Below, piece after piece: positions 1 to 5,373 of a stretch of DNA of 7,548 nt. This DNA is from an uncultured Clostridia bacterium (GTDB lineage Bacteria > Bacillota > Clostridia > Oscillospirales > CAG-272), in assembly GCA_945949385.1 (NCBI GenBank), contig CAMFEL010000104.1, positions 1-7,548 on the forward strand, read 5' to 3'. The notes under the pieces were generated by a model that saw only the letters and a program-made list of their open reading frames with translations, did not search any database and was not told the origin of the DNA. A program made the position numbers and the translations under genes. Numbering within the stretch: the first letter of the stretch is position 1; every line of letters starts with the position of its first letter.

Positions 1-26
1 AGAACCTTTTTCTCAAAAAAGGTTCT
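1..26. repeat. Perfect 11-bp inverted repeat, possible transcript-end hairpin
   Basis: Bases 1-11 (AGAACCTTTTT) are the exact reverse complement of 16-26, with a 4-nt loop CTCA at 12-15. The hairpin is symmetric, so it would form in transcripts from either strand. On the plus strand no T-run follows it, so it is not a textbook terminator in that direction; the strand leading off the left edge cannot be judged. It directly abuts the stem-loop array that starts at 27 and may belong to the same intergenic repeat, or be the terminator of an unseen gene to the left. Confidence 0.6.
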
Positions 27-190
27 AAGCGGAGCGCGAGGCAGAGCCTCGCATGTGCTTAAGCGGGGTGCGGGGCAGCGCCCCGTATATATCCCGCGGA
101 GCGCGAGGCAGAGCCTCGCATATGCTTAAGCGGGGTGCGGGGCAGCGCCCCGTTTGGTGCCGGGCGTGCGGGTCGGAGCCCCTATGTAAG
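27..190. repeat. Alternating array of G+C-rich stem-loop units (A-B-A-B plus a decayed fifth unit)
   Basis: Two related ~33-nt units alternate. Unit A has the stem GCGAGGC-AGA-GCCTCGC at 36-52 and 103-119. Unit B has GCGGGGC-AGC-GCCCCGT at 70-86 and 137-153. The A+B pair is duplicated as a 58-bp direct repeat (29-86 and 96-153; period 67) with one mismatch (G55 versus A122). Each unit begins with an AAGCGG or CGCGG leader. A degenerate fifth unit lies around 168-184, where the stem has lost several pairs. A and B differ at six of 28 aligned positions. One difference is a compensatory A-T to G-C change in the stem, and another keeps pairing as a G-U wobble. No convincing reading frame is present; open frames across it are products of the repeat. 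Function is unknown; it resembles a dispersed intergenic palindromic repeat. Confidence 0.85.
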
Positions 191-257
191 CGGGCATGGA
201 TGGACAGCGACACGGCAGAGTACTGTATTCTACATCCGTACCGCAGTTCTCCGTATC

Positions 258-286
258 TTGAAAAACGCCGTGCGGTGTGATAGAAT
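258..286 (+). promoter_or_regulatory. Sigma-A-type promoter for rsuA
   Basis: TTGAAA at 258-263 and TAGAAT at 281-286 are separated by exactly 17 nt. The bases TGA just before the -10 form an extended -10 element. Transcription should start near 293, giving a leader of under 20 nt that contains only the ribosome binding site. The promoter lies after the stem-loop array, so the array is probably not in the rsuA transcript unless there is read-through from the left. Confidence 0.7.
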
Positions 287-310
287 ATACTGAGAAAAGG
301 GGGCAAGAGC

Positions 311-1036
311 GTGAGACTTGACAAATATATTGCCGACACGGGGATCGCCAGCCGCAAAGAGGCGGCAAAGGCGGCGCGCAGCGGTCTTGTAAGCGTAAAC
401 GGTGAGACGGTTCGCGATGTTTCCGTACACATAGACGAGAAGACCGCAAGTGTTATTTACTGCGGCGCTCCTTTGAAGCGTGAGGAATTTACCTATGTAA
501 TGCTAAACAAGCCTGCGGGATATATCAGCTCCACGGAGCCGGGCGCAAAAACAGTAATGACCCTGCTCCCGGAAGAATTCACAAAAATGAAAATGTTCCC
601 CTGCGGACGCCTTGATATAGATACGGTGGGACTTCTGCTTATATGCAACGACGGTCCCCTTGCCCATGAGTTGCTGAGCCCGCGGCGTCACGCCGAGAAA
701 ACATACGGCTTTCGCTGCTGCCCGCCCATAGACACGGATTCTGCCCGGGAACTTGAAGCGGGTGTCGACATAGGCGGCTATGTGACAAAACCGTGCCGCG
801 TGCAGCTGTCGGCAACGGGAGACAGCGGCGAGATTACCCTTACCGAGGGCAAATTCCACCAGATAAAAAGAATGTTTTCTTCAAAGGGCTCCGAAATAGT
901 GTATCTTCGCCGCCTGTCCTTCGGCGGAATAAAGCTTGACGAAAGCCTGAAAGAGGGGCAGTGGCGCCGCTTGACCGACGGGGAAATTGAGACTCTGCGC
1001 AGCGCCGGTGCGGCCTCGGGGCAAGCCGAAAATTAA
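311..1036 (+). CDS. rsuA: 16S rRNA pseudouridine synthase, RsuA family
   Basis: This 241-residue protein should isomerise a uridine to pseudouridine in 16S rRNA (U516 in E. coli RsuA) in the cytoplasm. Residues 1-48 form an S4 RNA-binding domain, opening MRLDKYIADTGIASRKEA, typical of the family. The catalytic domain follows from about residue 60, starting with the YVMLNKPAGY strand. The signature GRLDIDTVGLLLIC carries the expected catalytic aspartate, Asp102. The late motif EGKFHQIKRMF (about 177-187) has the HQ[VI]KRMF form typical of RsuA rather than the RRMW form typical of RluB, which favours 16S over 23S rRNA as target. Length is normal for the family. The start is GTG at 311, seven bases after a strong AGGGGG site (298-303), and it yields a complete S4 domain. 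It appears monocistronic, with its own promoter at 258-286 and terminator at 1131-1162. The exact target uridine is inferred from family membership. Confidence 0.93.
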   Translation: MRLDKYIADTGIASRKEAAKAARSGLVSVNGETVRDVSVHIDEKTASVIYCGAPLKREEFTYVMLNKPAGYISSTEPGAKTVMTLLPEEFTKMKMFPCGRLDIDTVGLLLICNDGPLAHELLSPRRHAEKTYGFRCCPPIDTDSARELEAGVDIGGYVTKPCRVQLSATGDSGEITLTEGKFHQIKRMFSSKGSEIVYLRRLSFGGIKLDESLKEGQWRRLTDGEIETLRSAGAASGQAEN

Positions 1037-1082
1037 GGATTTCGGGAAAACCGACAGATTGGGAGTACTCCCGGGTAAATCC
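1037..1082 (+). other. Possible stem-loop directly after the rsuA stop codon
   Basis: GGATTTCGGG at 1037-1046 can pair with CCCG (1070-1073) and AAATCC (1077-1082), leaving a 3-nt bulge. It encloses a perfect 12-bp palindrome, GGGAGTACTCCC, at 1061-1072, which competes for part of the same bases. No T-run follows, so it is not a terminator by itself. It could protect the 3' end of the rsuA message or serve as a protein site, but may also be chance. Confidence 0.35.
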
Positions 1083-1102
1083 AAAGCCGCCGAACTTTGA
1101 GA

Positions 1103-1154
1103 GCGGCGGTAAAAGCCGCCCGACACGGATAAAAGCGGCGGTAAAAGCTGCCCG
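1103..1154. repeat. Duplicated 20-bp segment within the terminator region
   Basis: The 20-bp segment at 1103-1122 recurs at 1135-1154 with 19 of 20 identities (C1117 versus T1149), period 32. The second copy forms most of the left arm and loop of the terminator at 1131-1162. The first copy can fold only into a weaker hairpin, or pair with the CCGCCG at 1087-1092. The arrangement suggests a local tandem duplication within the convergent spacer. Confidence 0.7.
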
Positions 1155-1162
1155 CCGCTTTT
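1131..1162. terminator. Bidirectional intrinsic terminator between convergent genes
   Basis: AAAAGCGGCGG (1131-1141) and CCGCCGCTTTT (1152-1162) form a perfect 11-bp stem around a 10-nt loop. The T-run is provided by the end of the stem on each strand, so the structure can end rsuA transcripts from the left and transcripts of the minus-strand membrane protein gene (ending at 1213) from the right. Confidence 0.85.
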
Positions 1163-1212
1163 CTGTATATGTTTTCAAGGCTTTTTCGCAGGCAGAAACG
1201 CGTCGCATGAGC

Positions 1213-1833
1213 CTATTTTCCCCCGCCTTTTTTCAGACTGCGGCGCTTTTGTGCCGCGGCTCTTTTTTTCTCCCGCCGCAGTTTTCGAGCTTCTTCCGAA
1301 TCAACCCTCTTTTTCCGGAAAGCCTCGTCCCTTGAGAGCCTCTTGCCGAGAACGGCAAGCTGCGCCGCCGCTCCAAGCGAAGGCAGAAGAGCGGCGCCCG
1401 CTCCCGCCGTCATTATGCAGGCTGTGGTAACTTCGGTGCCGGAGCTCATTTCCGAAGCGGCGTAGGTAAACATAAGCGTAAGCAAAGCCCAAAGAGCTGC
1501 GGCAACACCGCGCACAGGAGCTAGCCGCGGACTTGCCGCAAGGGAAATCATCATAAGCAGGGTGAAGCCTATAACGGCGGACAGATCTATTTTTAGAAAC
1601 AAAACAAAATCCGCACGTGCAGCAAAAGCCAGAGCTTTGTCCGCTTCCTGTGCCGCGCTTGATGCGAACACGGTAATGCTGACCGCAAGCACAACGGCGC
1701 CCACCGCGGCGGCAGCAATCATTATTTTCGCGGCGCGCAAAGCGTCTTTTTTACTGCTTGCCCGCAGAGAAGCCGACAGAAACACGGTACCCAGCGCAAA
1801 AACGGGTACCGCTGCAATCAAAACAGACCACAT
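1213..1833 (-). CDS. Hypothetical membrane protein, about five helices, lysine/arginine-rich cytoplasmic tail
   Basis: I do not recognise this 206-residue protein. It has about five hydrophobic segments: residues 2-23, 37-60, 76-100, 107-126 and 136-162. Four are rich in alanine; the third is acidic at Asp75 and Asp83 and basic at Lys81. After the last helix, residues 163-206 form a very basic, probably cytoplasmic tail rich in Lys and Arg (for example RKKR and RREKKRAAAQKRR), likely helical, which could contact anionic lipid, nucleic acid or ribosomes. There is no cleavable signal peptide or known catalytic motif. The frame is open upstream to 1914, but the promoter at 1865-1893 lies inside that extension. 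The ATG at 1831-1833 is preceded by CGGAG six bases upstream, so this start is preferred. It is transcribed divergently from the aminotransferase gene and convergently with rsuA, apparently as a single gene. No function can be assigned from context. Confidence 0.75.
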   Translation of the reverse strand: MWSVLIAAVPVFALGTVFLSASLRASSKKDALRAAKIMIAAAAVGAVVLAVSITVFASSAAQEADKALAFAARADFVLFLKIDLSAVIGFTLLMMISLAASPRLAPVRGVAAALWALLTLMFTYAASEMSSGTEVTTACIMTAGAGAALLPSLGAAAQLAVLGKRLSRDEAFRKKRVDSEEARKLRREKKRAAAQKRRSLKKGGGK

Positions 1834-1864
1834 AAACGACTCCGAAACATAAAAGTATACGATA

Positions 1865-1893
1865 ATTGTATCACGAACGGCGCAGAGTTTCAA
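1865..1893 (-). promoter_or_regulatory. Sigma-A-type promoter for the minus-strand membrane protein gene
   Basis: Read on the minus strand, TTGAAA (plus coordinates 1888-1893) and TACAAT (1865-1870) are separated by 17 nt. TGA precedes the -10, giving an extended -10 element. Transcription should start near 1858, about 25 nt before the ATG at 1833. This excludes the longer upstream translation start. Confidence 0.75.
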
Positions 1894-1939
1894 CAAAAAG
1901 TCAAAATAATACAAATTATAAAAGTTTTCGCTTCCCCTC

Positions 1940-1968
1940 TTGCATTTTTTGCTCTTATGATATATAAT
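1940..1968 (+). promoter_or_regulatory. Sigma-A-type promoter for the aminotransferase gene
   Basis: TTGCAT (1940-1945) and a perfect TATAAT (1963-1968) are separated by 17 nt. The start of transcription should lie near 1975, leaving a leader of about 90 nt before the ATG at 2067. The leader is A+T-rich at first and then contains a small possible hairpin (GCG-TTTT-CGC at 2028-2037, flanked by CCGC at 2023-2026 and GCGG at 2048-2051) that touches the ribosome binding site. No known riboswitch class was recognised in it. Confidence 0.75.
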
Positions 1969-2066
1969 ATCACTTGGATTTTTTGATTTCTTTGCATTTT
2001 AACAAAATAAATTATTCAAAAACCGCAGCGTTTTCGCAAGAGTGGAAGCGGGAAAGGCTTAAACTT

Positions 2067-3344
2067 ATGAACAGATACGAAAATGAGAATAAAGAAAGCG
2101 TGAAGTCCGAGCTTTCGGCTGTAAGAAAAGAGCTTGCCGAGTGGAAAGCAAAAGGACTTGAACTTGATATTACCCGCGGAAAGCCCGGCAAGGAGCAGCT
2201 TGATCTGTCGGAAAAAATGCTTGATGTTATCAGCACCTCTGCGGACTGCCGCTGCGAGAGCGGGCTTGACTGCCGGAATTACGGCGTGCTTGACGGCATC
2301 CCCGAGGCAAAGCGACTGTTTTCGGAGCTTCTGGACATACCGGAGCAGCGTCTGATAGTGGCGGGCAACTCCTCACTTAATATAATGTTTGATACAGTGG
2401 CGAGAGCCATGCTGTTCGGCGTGTACGGCGGCAAGGAGCCTTGGGGCAAACAGGGGAAAATCAAGTTTCTTTGCCCCAGCCCCGGATATGACCGCCATTT
2501 CGGCATTTGCGAAGCAATGGGCATTGAGATGATTCCCGTGGACATGACTCCGCAGGGGCCGGATATGGACACCGTGACCCGCCTTGTGGAGAGCGATGCT
2601 TCCGTTAAAGGTATATGGTGCGTGCCCAAGTTTTCCAACCCGGAGGGATATACCTATTCCGATGAGACCGTGGAGCGCTTCGCCGCTCTGCGCCCCGCCG
2701 CACCGGACTTCCGCATTTTCTGGGATAACGCCTACGCCGTACATGAATTCTGCGGCGAGGCAGTGCCCCTTAAGGACATCTTCAAGGCTTGCGCAAAATA
2801 CGGAACAGAGGACAATGTGTTTTACTTTGCTTCCACTTCCAAGATCACCTTCCCCGGCAGCGGCGTGGCGATTATGGCGGCAAGCGAGAACAATATTGCC
2901 CAGATAAAGCCTATCCTGTCGGCGCAGACGATCGGATTTGACAAGATCAATCAGATGCGCCATGTGAAATATTTCGGCGACGCCGCAGGAGTGCGCGCCC
3001 ATATGAAAAAGCACGCGGATATAATCAGACCCCGTTTTGAGGCAGTTATAGCCGCTTTCAGAAATAATCTGTCCGGCATTGCGGAATGGACGGAGCCTCT
3101 GGGTGGATATTTTATCGACCTTGCGGTGCCGGACGGCTGTGCGGGACGGGTATACGACCTGTGCGCAGACACCGGCGTAAAGCTGACAAATGCCGGCGCC
3201 TCCTATCCTTACGGCATTGACCCCCGCGACAGACACCTGCGTATCGCGCCTACTTACCCCTCTTTTGAGGAGCTGACGCAGGCTATCGAGGTACTTTGCC
3301 TGTGCGTAAAGGCGGCGGCAATGGAAAAGGCGCTGGAAAAATAA
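2067..3344 (+). CDS. PLP-dependent aminotransferase, MocR-like / type Ic aspartate aminotransferase family
   Basis: This 425-residue fold-type I aminotransferase probably interconverts aspartate plus 2-oxoglutarate with oxaloacetate plus glutamate in the cytoplasm. The sequence matches the Aminotran_MocR family, to which the aspartate aminotransferase of Corynebacterium glutamicum belongs. Visible landmarks are LDITRGKPGKEQLDLS near the N-terminus (33-48), the phosphate-binding region GNSS (100-103), CPSPGYDRHF (136-145), FSNPEGYTYS (189-198), WDNAY (219-223) with the cofactor-contacting Asp220 and Tyr223, the Schiff-base lysine Lys259 in FASTSK, and the substrate-carboxylate arginine expected at Arg392 in HLRIAPTYP. 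The ATG at 2067 follows GGAAAGG (2051-2057) by nine bases. An upstream TTG at 1974 is rejected because it coincides with the predicted transcription start. No DNA-binding domain is attached, so it is an enzyme and not a MocR regulator. Sitting directly upstream of the lysine operon, it could supply aspartate. Substrate is inferred; the PLP-transaminase call is firm. Confidence 0.88.
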   Translation: MNRYENENKESVKSELSAVRKELAEWKAKGLELDITRGKPGKEQLDLSEKMLDVISTSADCRCESGLDCRNYGVLDGIPEAKRLFSELLDIPEQRLIVAGNSSLNIMFDTVARAMLFGVYGGKEPWGKQGKIKFLCPSPGYDRHFGICEAMGIEMIPVDMTPQGPDMDTVTRLVESDASVKGIWCVPKFSNPEGYTYSDETVERFAALRPAAPDFRIFWDNAYAVHEFCGEAVPLKDIFKACAKYGTEDNVFYFASTSKITFPGSGVAIMAASENNIAQIKPILSAQTIGFDKINQMRHVKYFGDAAGVRAHMKKHADIIRPRFEAVIAAFRNNLSGIAEWTEPLGGYFIDLAVPDGCAGRVYDLCADTGVKLTNAGASYPYGIDPRDRHLRIAPTYPSFEELTQAIEVLCLCVKAAAMEKALEK

Positions 3345-3372
3345 AAAAGCAAAGTCGAGTATGCAAAAGCTG

Positions 3373-3401
3373 TTGACATACGCCGCAGCTTGTGATACAA
3401 T
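3373..3401 (+). promoter_or_regulatory. Strong sigma-A promoter of the dap operon
   Basis: A perfect TTGACA (3373-3378) and TACAAT (3396-3401) are spaced by 17 nt, with TGA before the -10 forming an extended element. It is the closest to consensus of the four promoters in the window. Transcription should start near 3408, only about five bases before helix P1 of the riboswitch. No terminator is evident between the aminotransferase stop (3344) and this promoter, so read-through into the riboswitch is also possible. Confidence 0.88.
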
Positions 3402-3412
3402 ACGAACAACAC

Positions 3413-3569
3413 GGTAGAGGTGCATTGAGTCAAGAGTACCGCGGATGTCAAGGGTCGGCTGCCCGTTGTCCGCGCAAAAGGGGCCGGTGCCGAGGGCAGA
3501 CCGCAGCCTGGTCTGTGCCGGTTCTTGCGAATAAGATCGTAAGGACTGTCGCTTTTGCGGAGAGCTATC
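3413..3569 (+). promoter_or_regulatory. Lysine riboswitch (L-box)
   Basis: This aptamer senses L-lysine and should control the dap operon by transcription termination. Its helices can be traced: P1 GGTAG (3413-3417) with CTATC (3565-3569); the conserved AGAGGTGC segment at 3416-3423; CAAGAGTA (3431-3438); P2 CGCGGA (3440-3445) with TCCGCG (3469-3474); P3 GCAGACC (3496-3502) with GGTCTGT (3510-3516); P4 CTTGCGA (3524-3530) with TCGTAAG (3537-3543); P5 CGC-TTTT-GCG around 3550-3559; and the conserved ACTGTC and GGAGAGCTATC elements. The L2 sequence GGCTG (3457-3461) is complementary to CAGCC (3504-3508) in the seven-base L3 loop, which is the expected kissing interaction. All five helices and this tertiary contact are intact, so it should be functional. 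High lysine should favour the terminator at 3613-3637. Confidence 0.95.
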
Positions 3570-3607
3570 AGTATATAAAGACTATATTTGATCAAAGCTT
3601 TTTTGCA
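3556..3607 (+). promoter_or_regulatory. Candidate antiterminator pairing downstream of the aptamer
   Basis: TGCGGAGAGCT (3556-3566) contains the 3' side of P5 and part of P1. It can pair with AGCTTTTTTGCA (3596-3607) with a single bulged U and several G-U pairs. This pairing excludes P1, as expected for the lysine-free state. It stops short of the terminator stem at 3613, so by itself it would not clearly block the terminator. The pairing is weak and was found by eye. Confidence 0.35.
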
Positions 3608-3612
3608 TTTAT

Positions 3613-3637
3613 AAGCCGACCGTGAGGTCGGCTTTTT
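3613..3637 (+). terminator. Intrinsic terminator of the lysine riboswitch
   Basis: AAGCCGACC (3613-3621), loop GTGA (3622-3625) and GGTCGGCTT (3626-3634) form a perfect 9-bp stem ending in a five-T run (3633-3637). Its place 44 nt after the aptamer and before dapA makes it the expression platform. In the lysine-bound state it should end transcription before the dap genes. Confidence 0.92.
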
Positions 3638-3651
3638 GCGTCCGTCGGCAA

Positions 3652-3686
3652 GCGCTTCGGCGCGCCGCAGTATAGCCCGCGGGGCT
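3652..3686 (+). other. Two small hairpins in the read-through leader of dapA
   Basis: GCGC-TTCG-GCGC at 3652-3663 is a stem closed by a C(UUCG)G tetraloop, a very stable RNA motif. AGCCC-GCG-GGGCT at 3674-3686 is a second 5-bp hairpin. Both lie between the terminator and the dapA ribosome binding site, so they are present only in transcripts that escape termination. They could stabilise the message 5' region or be incidental. Confidence 0.5.
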
Positions 3687-3711
3687 TAAAAAGAAAGGAT
3701 CGAAGAGAAAA

Positions 3712-4602
3712 ATGAAAAAGACAGTATTCAAGGGTATCGCAACTGCGCTTATCACTCCCTTTGCGGAGGACGGCGGTATAGACTACGGGCAGTTCGGAAA
3801 GATCATCGACTGGCAGATAGAGTCCGGAATAGACGCTTTGGTGGTGTGCGGCACTACGGGAGAAGCGTCGACGCTGAGCGATGACGAGCACCGCGACGCC
3901 ATAGCGTACGCGGCAAAGCGCGCAGCGGGGCGCGTGCCCATTATTGCCGGCACAGGCTCCAACGATACCGCATACGCCCTTGACCTTACACGCTGTGCCT
4001 GCGAGGCGGGAGCGGATGCCGTTCTTGTAGTCACTCCCTATTATAACAAGGCGACCCAAAAGGGACTTGTGCAGATGTTCACAAGCATTGCGGACGCAAG
4101 CACGGTACCCGTTATACTTTATAATGTACCCTCTCGTACGGGAGTAAATATTGAGCCTGATACCTACCGGATCCTTGCGGATTACGAAAATATCGCGGGT
4201 ATCAAGGAAGCAAACGGCAATATTTCAAAAATAGTGGAGACTATGTCCTATGTAAACGGCAAGCTGGATCTGTATTCCGGCAACGACGACCAGATAGTGC
4301 CCCTGATGGCACTGGGCGGCGTGGGAGCCATTTCCGTGCTTTCAAATATTATGCCGAAGGAAACCTGCGAAATAGCACACCGCTTCCTTGCGGGTGATGT
4401 TGCAGGCGCCGCGGCGCTCCAGTATAGGTACCATTCCCTTATAGACGCCCTGTTCTCCGAGGTAAACCCCATCCCCGTAAAGGCGGCAATGGCAGCAATG
4501 GGATACTGCCGCAACACTCTGCGCCTGCCTCTGACGGAAATGGACAGCGCAAAGGCGGAAAAGCTGTACGGGATTATGCGAGAGCACGGTCTCATAAAAT
4601 AA
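3712..4602 (+). CDS. dapA: 4-hydroxy-tetrahydrodipicolinate synthase
   Basis: DapA condenses pyruvate with L-aspartate semialdehyde to 4-hydroxy-tetrahydrodipicolinate, the first committed step to diaminopimelate and lysine. The 296-residue sequence is a full-length (beta/alpha)8 barrel of the family. Visible active-site residues are Thr48-Thr49 in GTTGEAS, Tyr110-Tyr111 in TPYYNK, Tyr137 and Arg142 in YNVPSRTG, and the Schiff-base Lys165 in GIKEANGN. At positions matching the lysine-contacting residues of the E. coli enzyme, His53 and Glu84 appear replaced by Asp57 and Tyr88, while His60 and Asn84 look conserved. This hints at weak or absent lysine feedback, with control resting on the riboswitch (alignment by eye). 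The ATG follows AAAGGA (3694-3699) by 12 bases, with a nearer purine run GAAGAGAAAA. It is the first gene of the riboswitch-controlled operon. Confidence 0.97.
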   Translation: MKKTVFKGIATALITPFAEDGGIDYGQFGKIIDWQIESGIDALVVCGTTGEASTLSDDEHRDAIAYAAKRAAGRVPIIAGTGSNDTAYALDLTRCACEAGADAVLVVTPYYNKATQKGLVQMFTSIADASTVPVILYNVPSRTGVNIEPDTYRILADYENIAGIKEANGNISKIVETMSYVNGKLDLYSGNDDQIVPLMALGGVGAISVLSNIMPKETCEIAHRFLAGDVAGAAALQYRYHSLIDALFSEVNPIPVKAAMAAMGYCRNTLRLPLTEMDSAKAEKLYGIMREHGLIK

Positions 4603-4635
4603 ATATTGAAAGCTACAAATACCGAGGCAATAAAA

Positions 4636-5373
4636 ATGATGAAGATAATCCTGAACGGCGCCGGCGGCAGAATGGGACGCGCTCTGCGCGAGCTTTTGCT
4701 CAGCGGCGACGGCGGCGCGGTAATATGCGCCGAAATAGACAAGAATTCTCCGGATATGCCCTTCAAAAACATAGCGGATTATAAGGACGCAGCCGATGTG
4801 ATAATAGACTTTTCCCATCACAGCGCCACCAAAGAGCTTGTGTCCTACGCCATGGGCAGAGCTTTGCCGCTTGTCATATGCACAACGGGACAGACAGATG
4901 AGGAGCTGGCACTTATTCGTGAGGCAGCTCTCAGCGTTCCCGTGTTTCTCAGCGCAAATATGTCACTGGGCATTGCGGTGCTGTGCGATTTTGCAAAGCG
5001 CGCCGCCGAGCTTTTTCCCGATGCTGATATTGAGATAGTGGAGGCGCACCACAACAGAAAGCTTGACGCCCCCAGCGGTACAGCCCTTATGCTTGCGGAC
5101 AGCATATGCGAGGCGCGCCCGGATTCTGTACTGGTGTACGGGCGTCACGGTATGGAAAAGAGAAGCGAAAAGGAAATAGGCGTACATTCCATCAGGCTGG
5201 GAAGTGAGACGGGTATGCACGAAATACTCATTTCCAACGGATTTGAGACCCTGACTCTTAAGCATAACGCCCATACCCGCGATGTTTTTGCCAAAGGCGC
5301 GCTTGCCGCGGCGAAATTCCTTCTGACAAAGCAGGCGGGACTGTACGATATGCAAAGCATTATGAAAGACTGA
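4636..5373 (+). CDS. dapB: 4-hydroxy-tetrahydrodipicolinate reductase
   Basis: DapB reduces the DapA product with NAD(P)H to tetrahydrodipicolinate. The 245-residue protein has the N-terminal dinucleotide-binding loop GAGGRMGR (8-15), DFSHHSAT (58-65), CTTGQT (82-87), SANMSLGI (106-113), and the family signature EAHHNRKLDAPSGTA (136-150). In the signature, His138 and Lys142 match the catalytic His and Lys of the E. coli enzyme (H159, K163). Length is normal. The frame is open from a TTG at 4606, but the double ATG at 4636-4641 follows GAGG (4624-4627) by eight bases and begins at the nucleotide-binding fold, so 4636 is chosen; 4639 is nearly equivalent. It lies 33 nt after dapA. The last residues MKD and the stop fall in an 8-bp tandem repeat. 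Confidence 0.95.
   Translation: MMKIILNGAGGRMGRALRELLLSGDGGAVICAEIDKNSPDMPFKNIADYKDAADVIIDFSHHSATKELVSYAMGRALPLVICTTGQTDEELALIREAALSVPVFLSANMSLGIAVLCDFAKRAAELFPDADIEIVEAHHNRKLDAPSGTALMLADSICEARPDSVLVYGRHGMEKRSEKEIGVHSIRLGSETGMHEILISNGFETLTLKHNAHTRDVFAKGALAAAKFLLTKQAGLYDMQSIMKD

Noticed and set aside
27..190. Possible CRISPR array from the regularly spaced repeats
   Set aside because: The repeats are nearly contiguous related hairpins with spacers of about 16 nt or less that are themselves repeated; there are no unique spacers of 30 nt or more and no cas genes.
53..280. Open plus-strand frame across the repeat array
   Set aside because: It is built from the two repeat units, has no ribosome binding site and runs through the rsuA promoter; it is best explained by the G+C-rich repeats.
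1834..1914. Longer N-terminus for the minus-strand membrane protein
   Set aside because: The extension overlaps the promoter at 1865-1893, whereas ATG 1833 has a CGGAG site at suitable distance.
1974..2066. Longer aminotransferase start at TTG 1974
   Set aside because: The TTG coincides with the predicted transcription start after TATAAT at 1963-1968, and the ATG at 2067 has a good GGAAAGG site.
2067..3344. MocR-type transcription regulator
   Set aside because: The protein matches the enzyme-only family and has no N-terminal winged-helix GntR domain; the first ~30 residues are only a short charged helix.
2373..3425. 350-codon open frame antisense to the aminotransferase gene
   Set aside because: It lies opposite a clearly functional enzyme gene, lacks a recognisable domain and a ribosome binding site, and is a typical shadow frame in G+C-rich coding sequence.
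4606..4635. Longer dapB start at TTG 4606
   Set aside because: It lies only three bases after the dapA stop, lacks its own ribosome binding site, and adds ten residues before the conserved nucleotide-binding fold; ATG 4636 has GAGG eight bases upstream.
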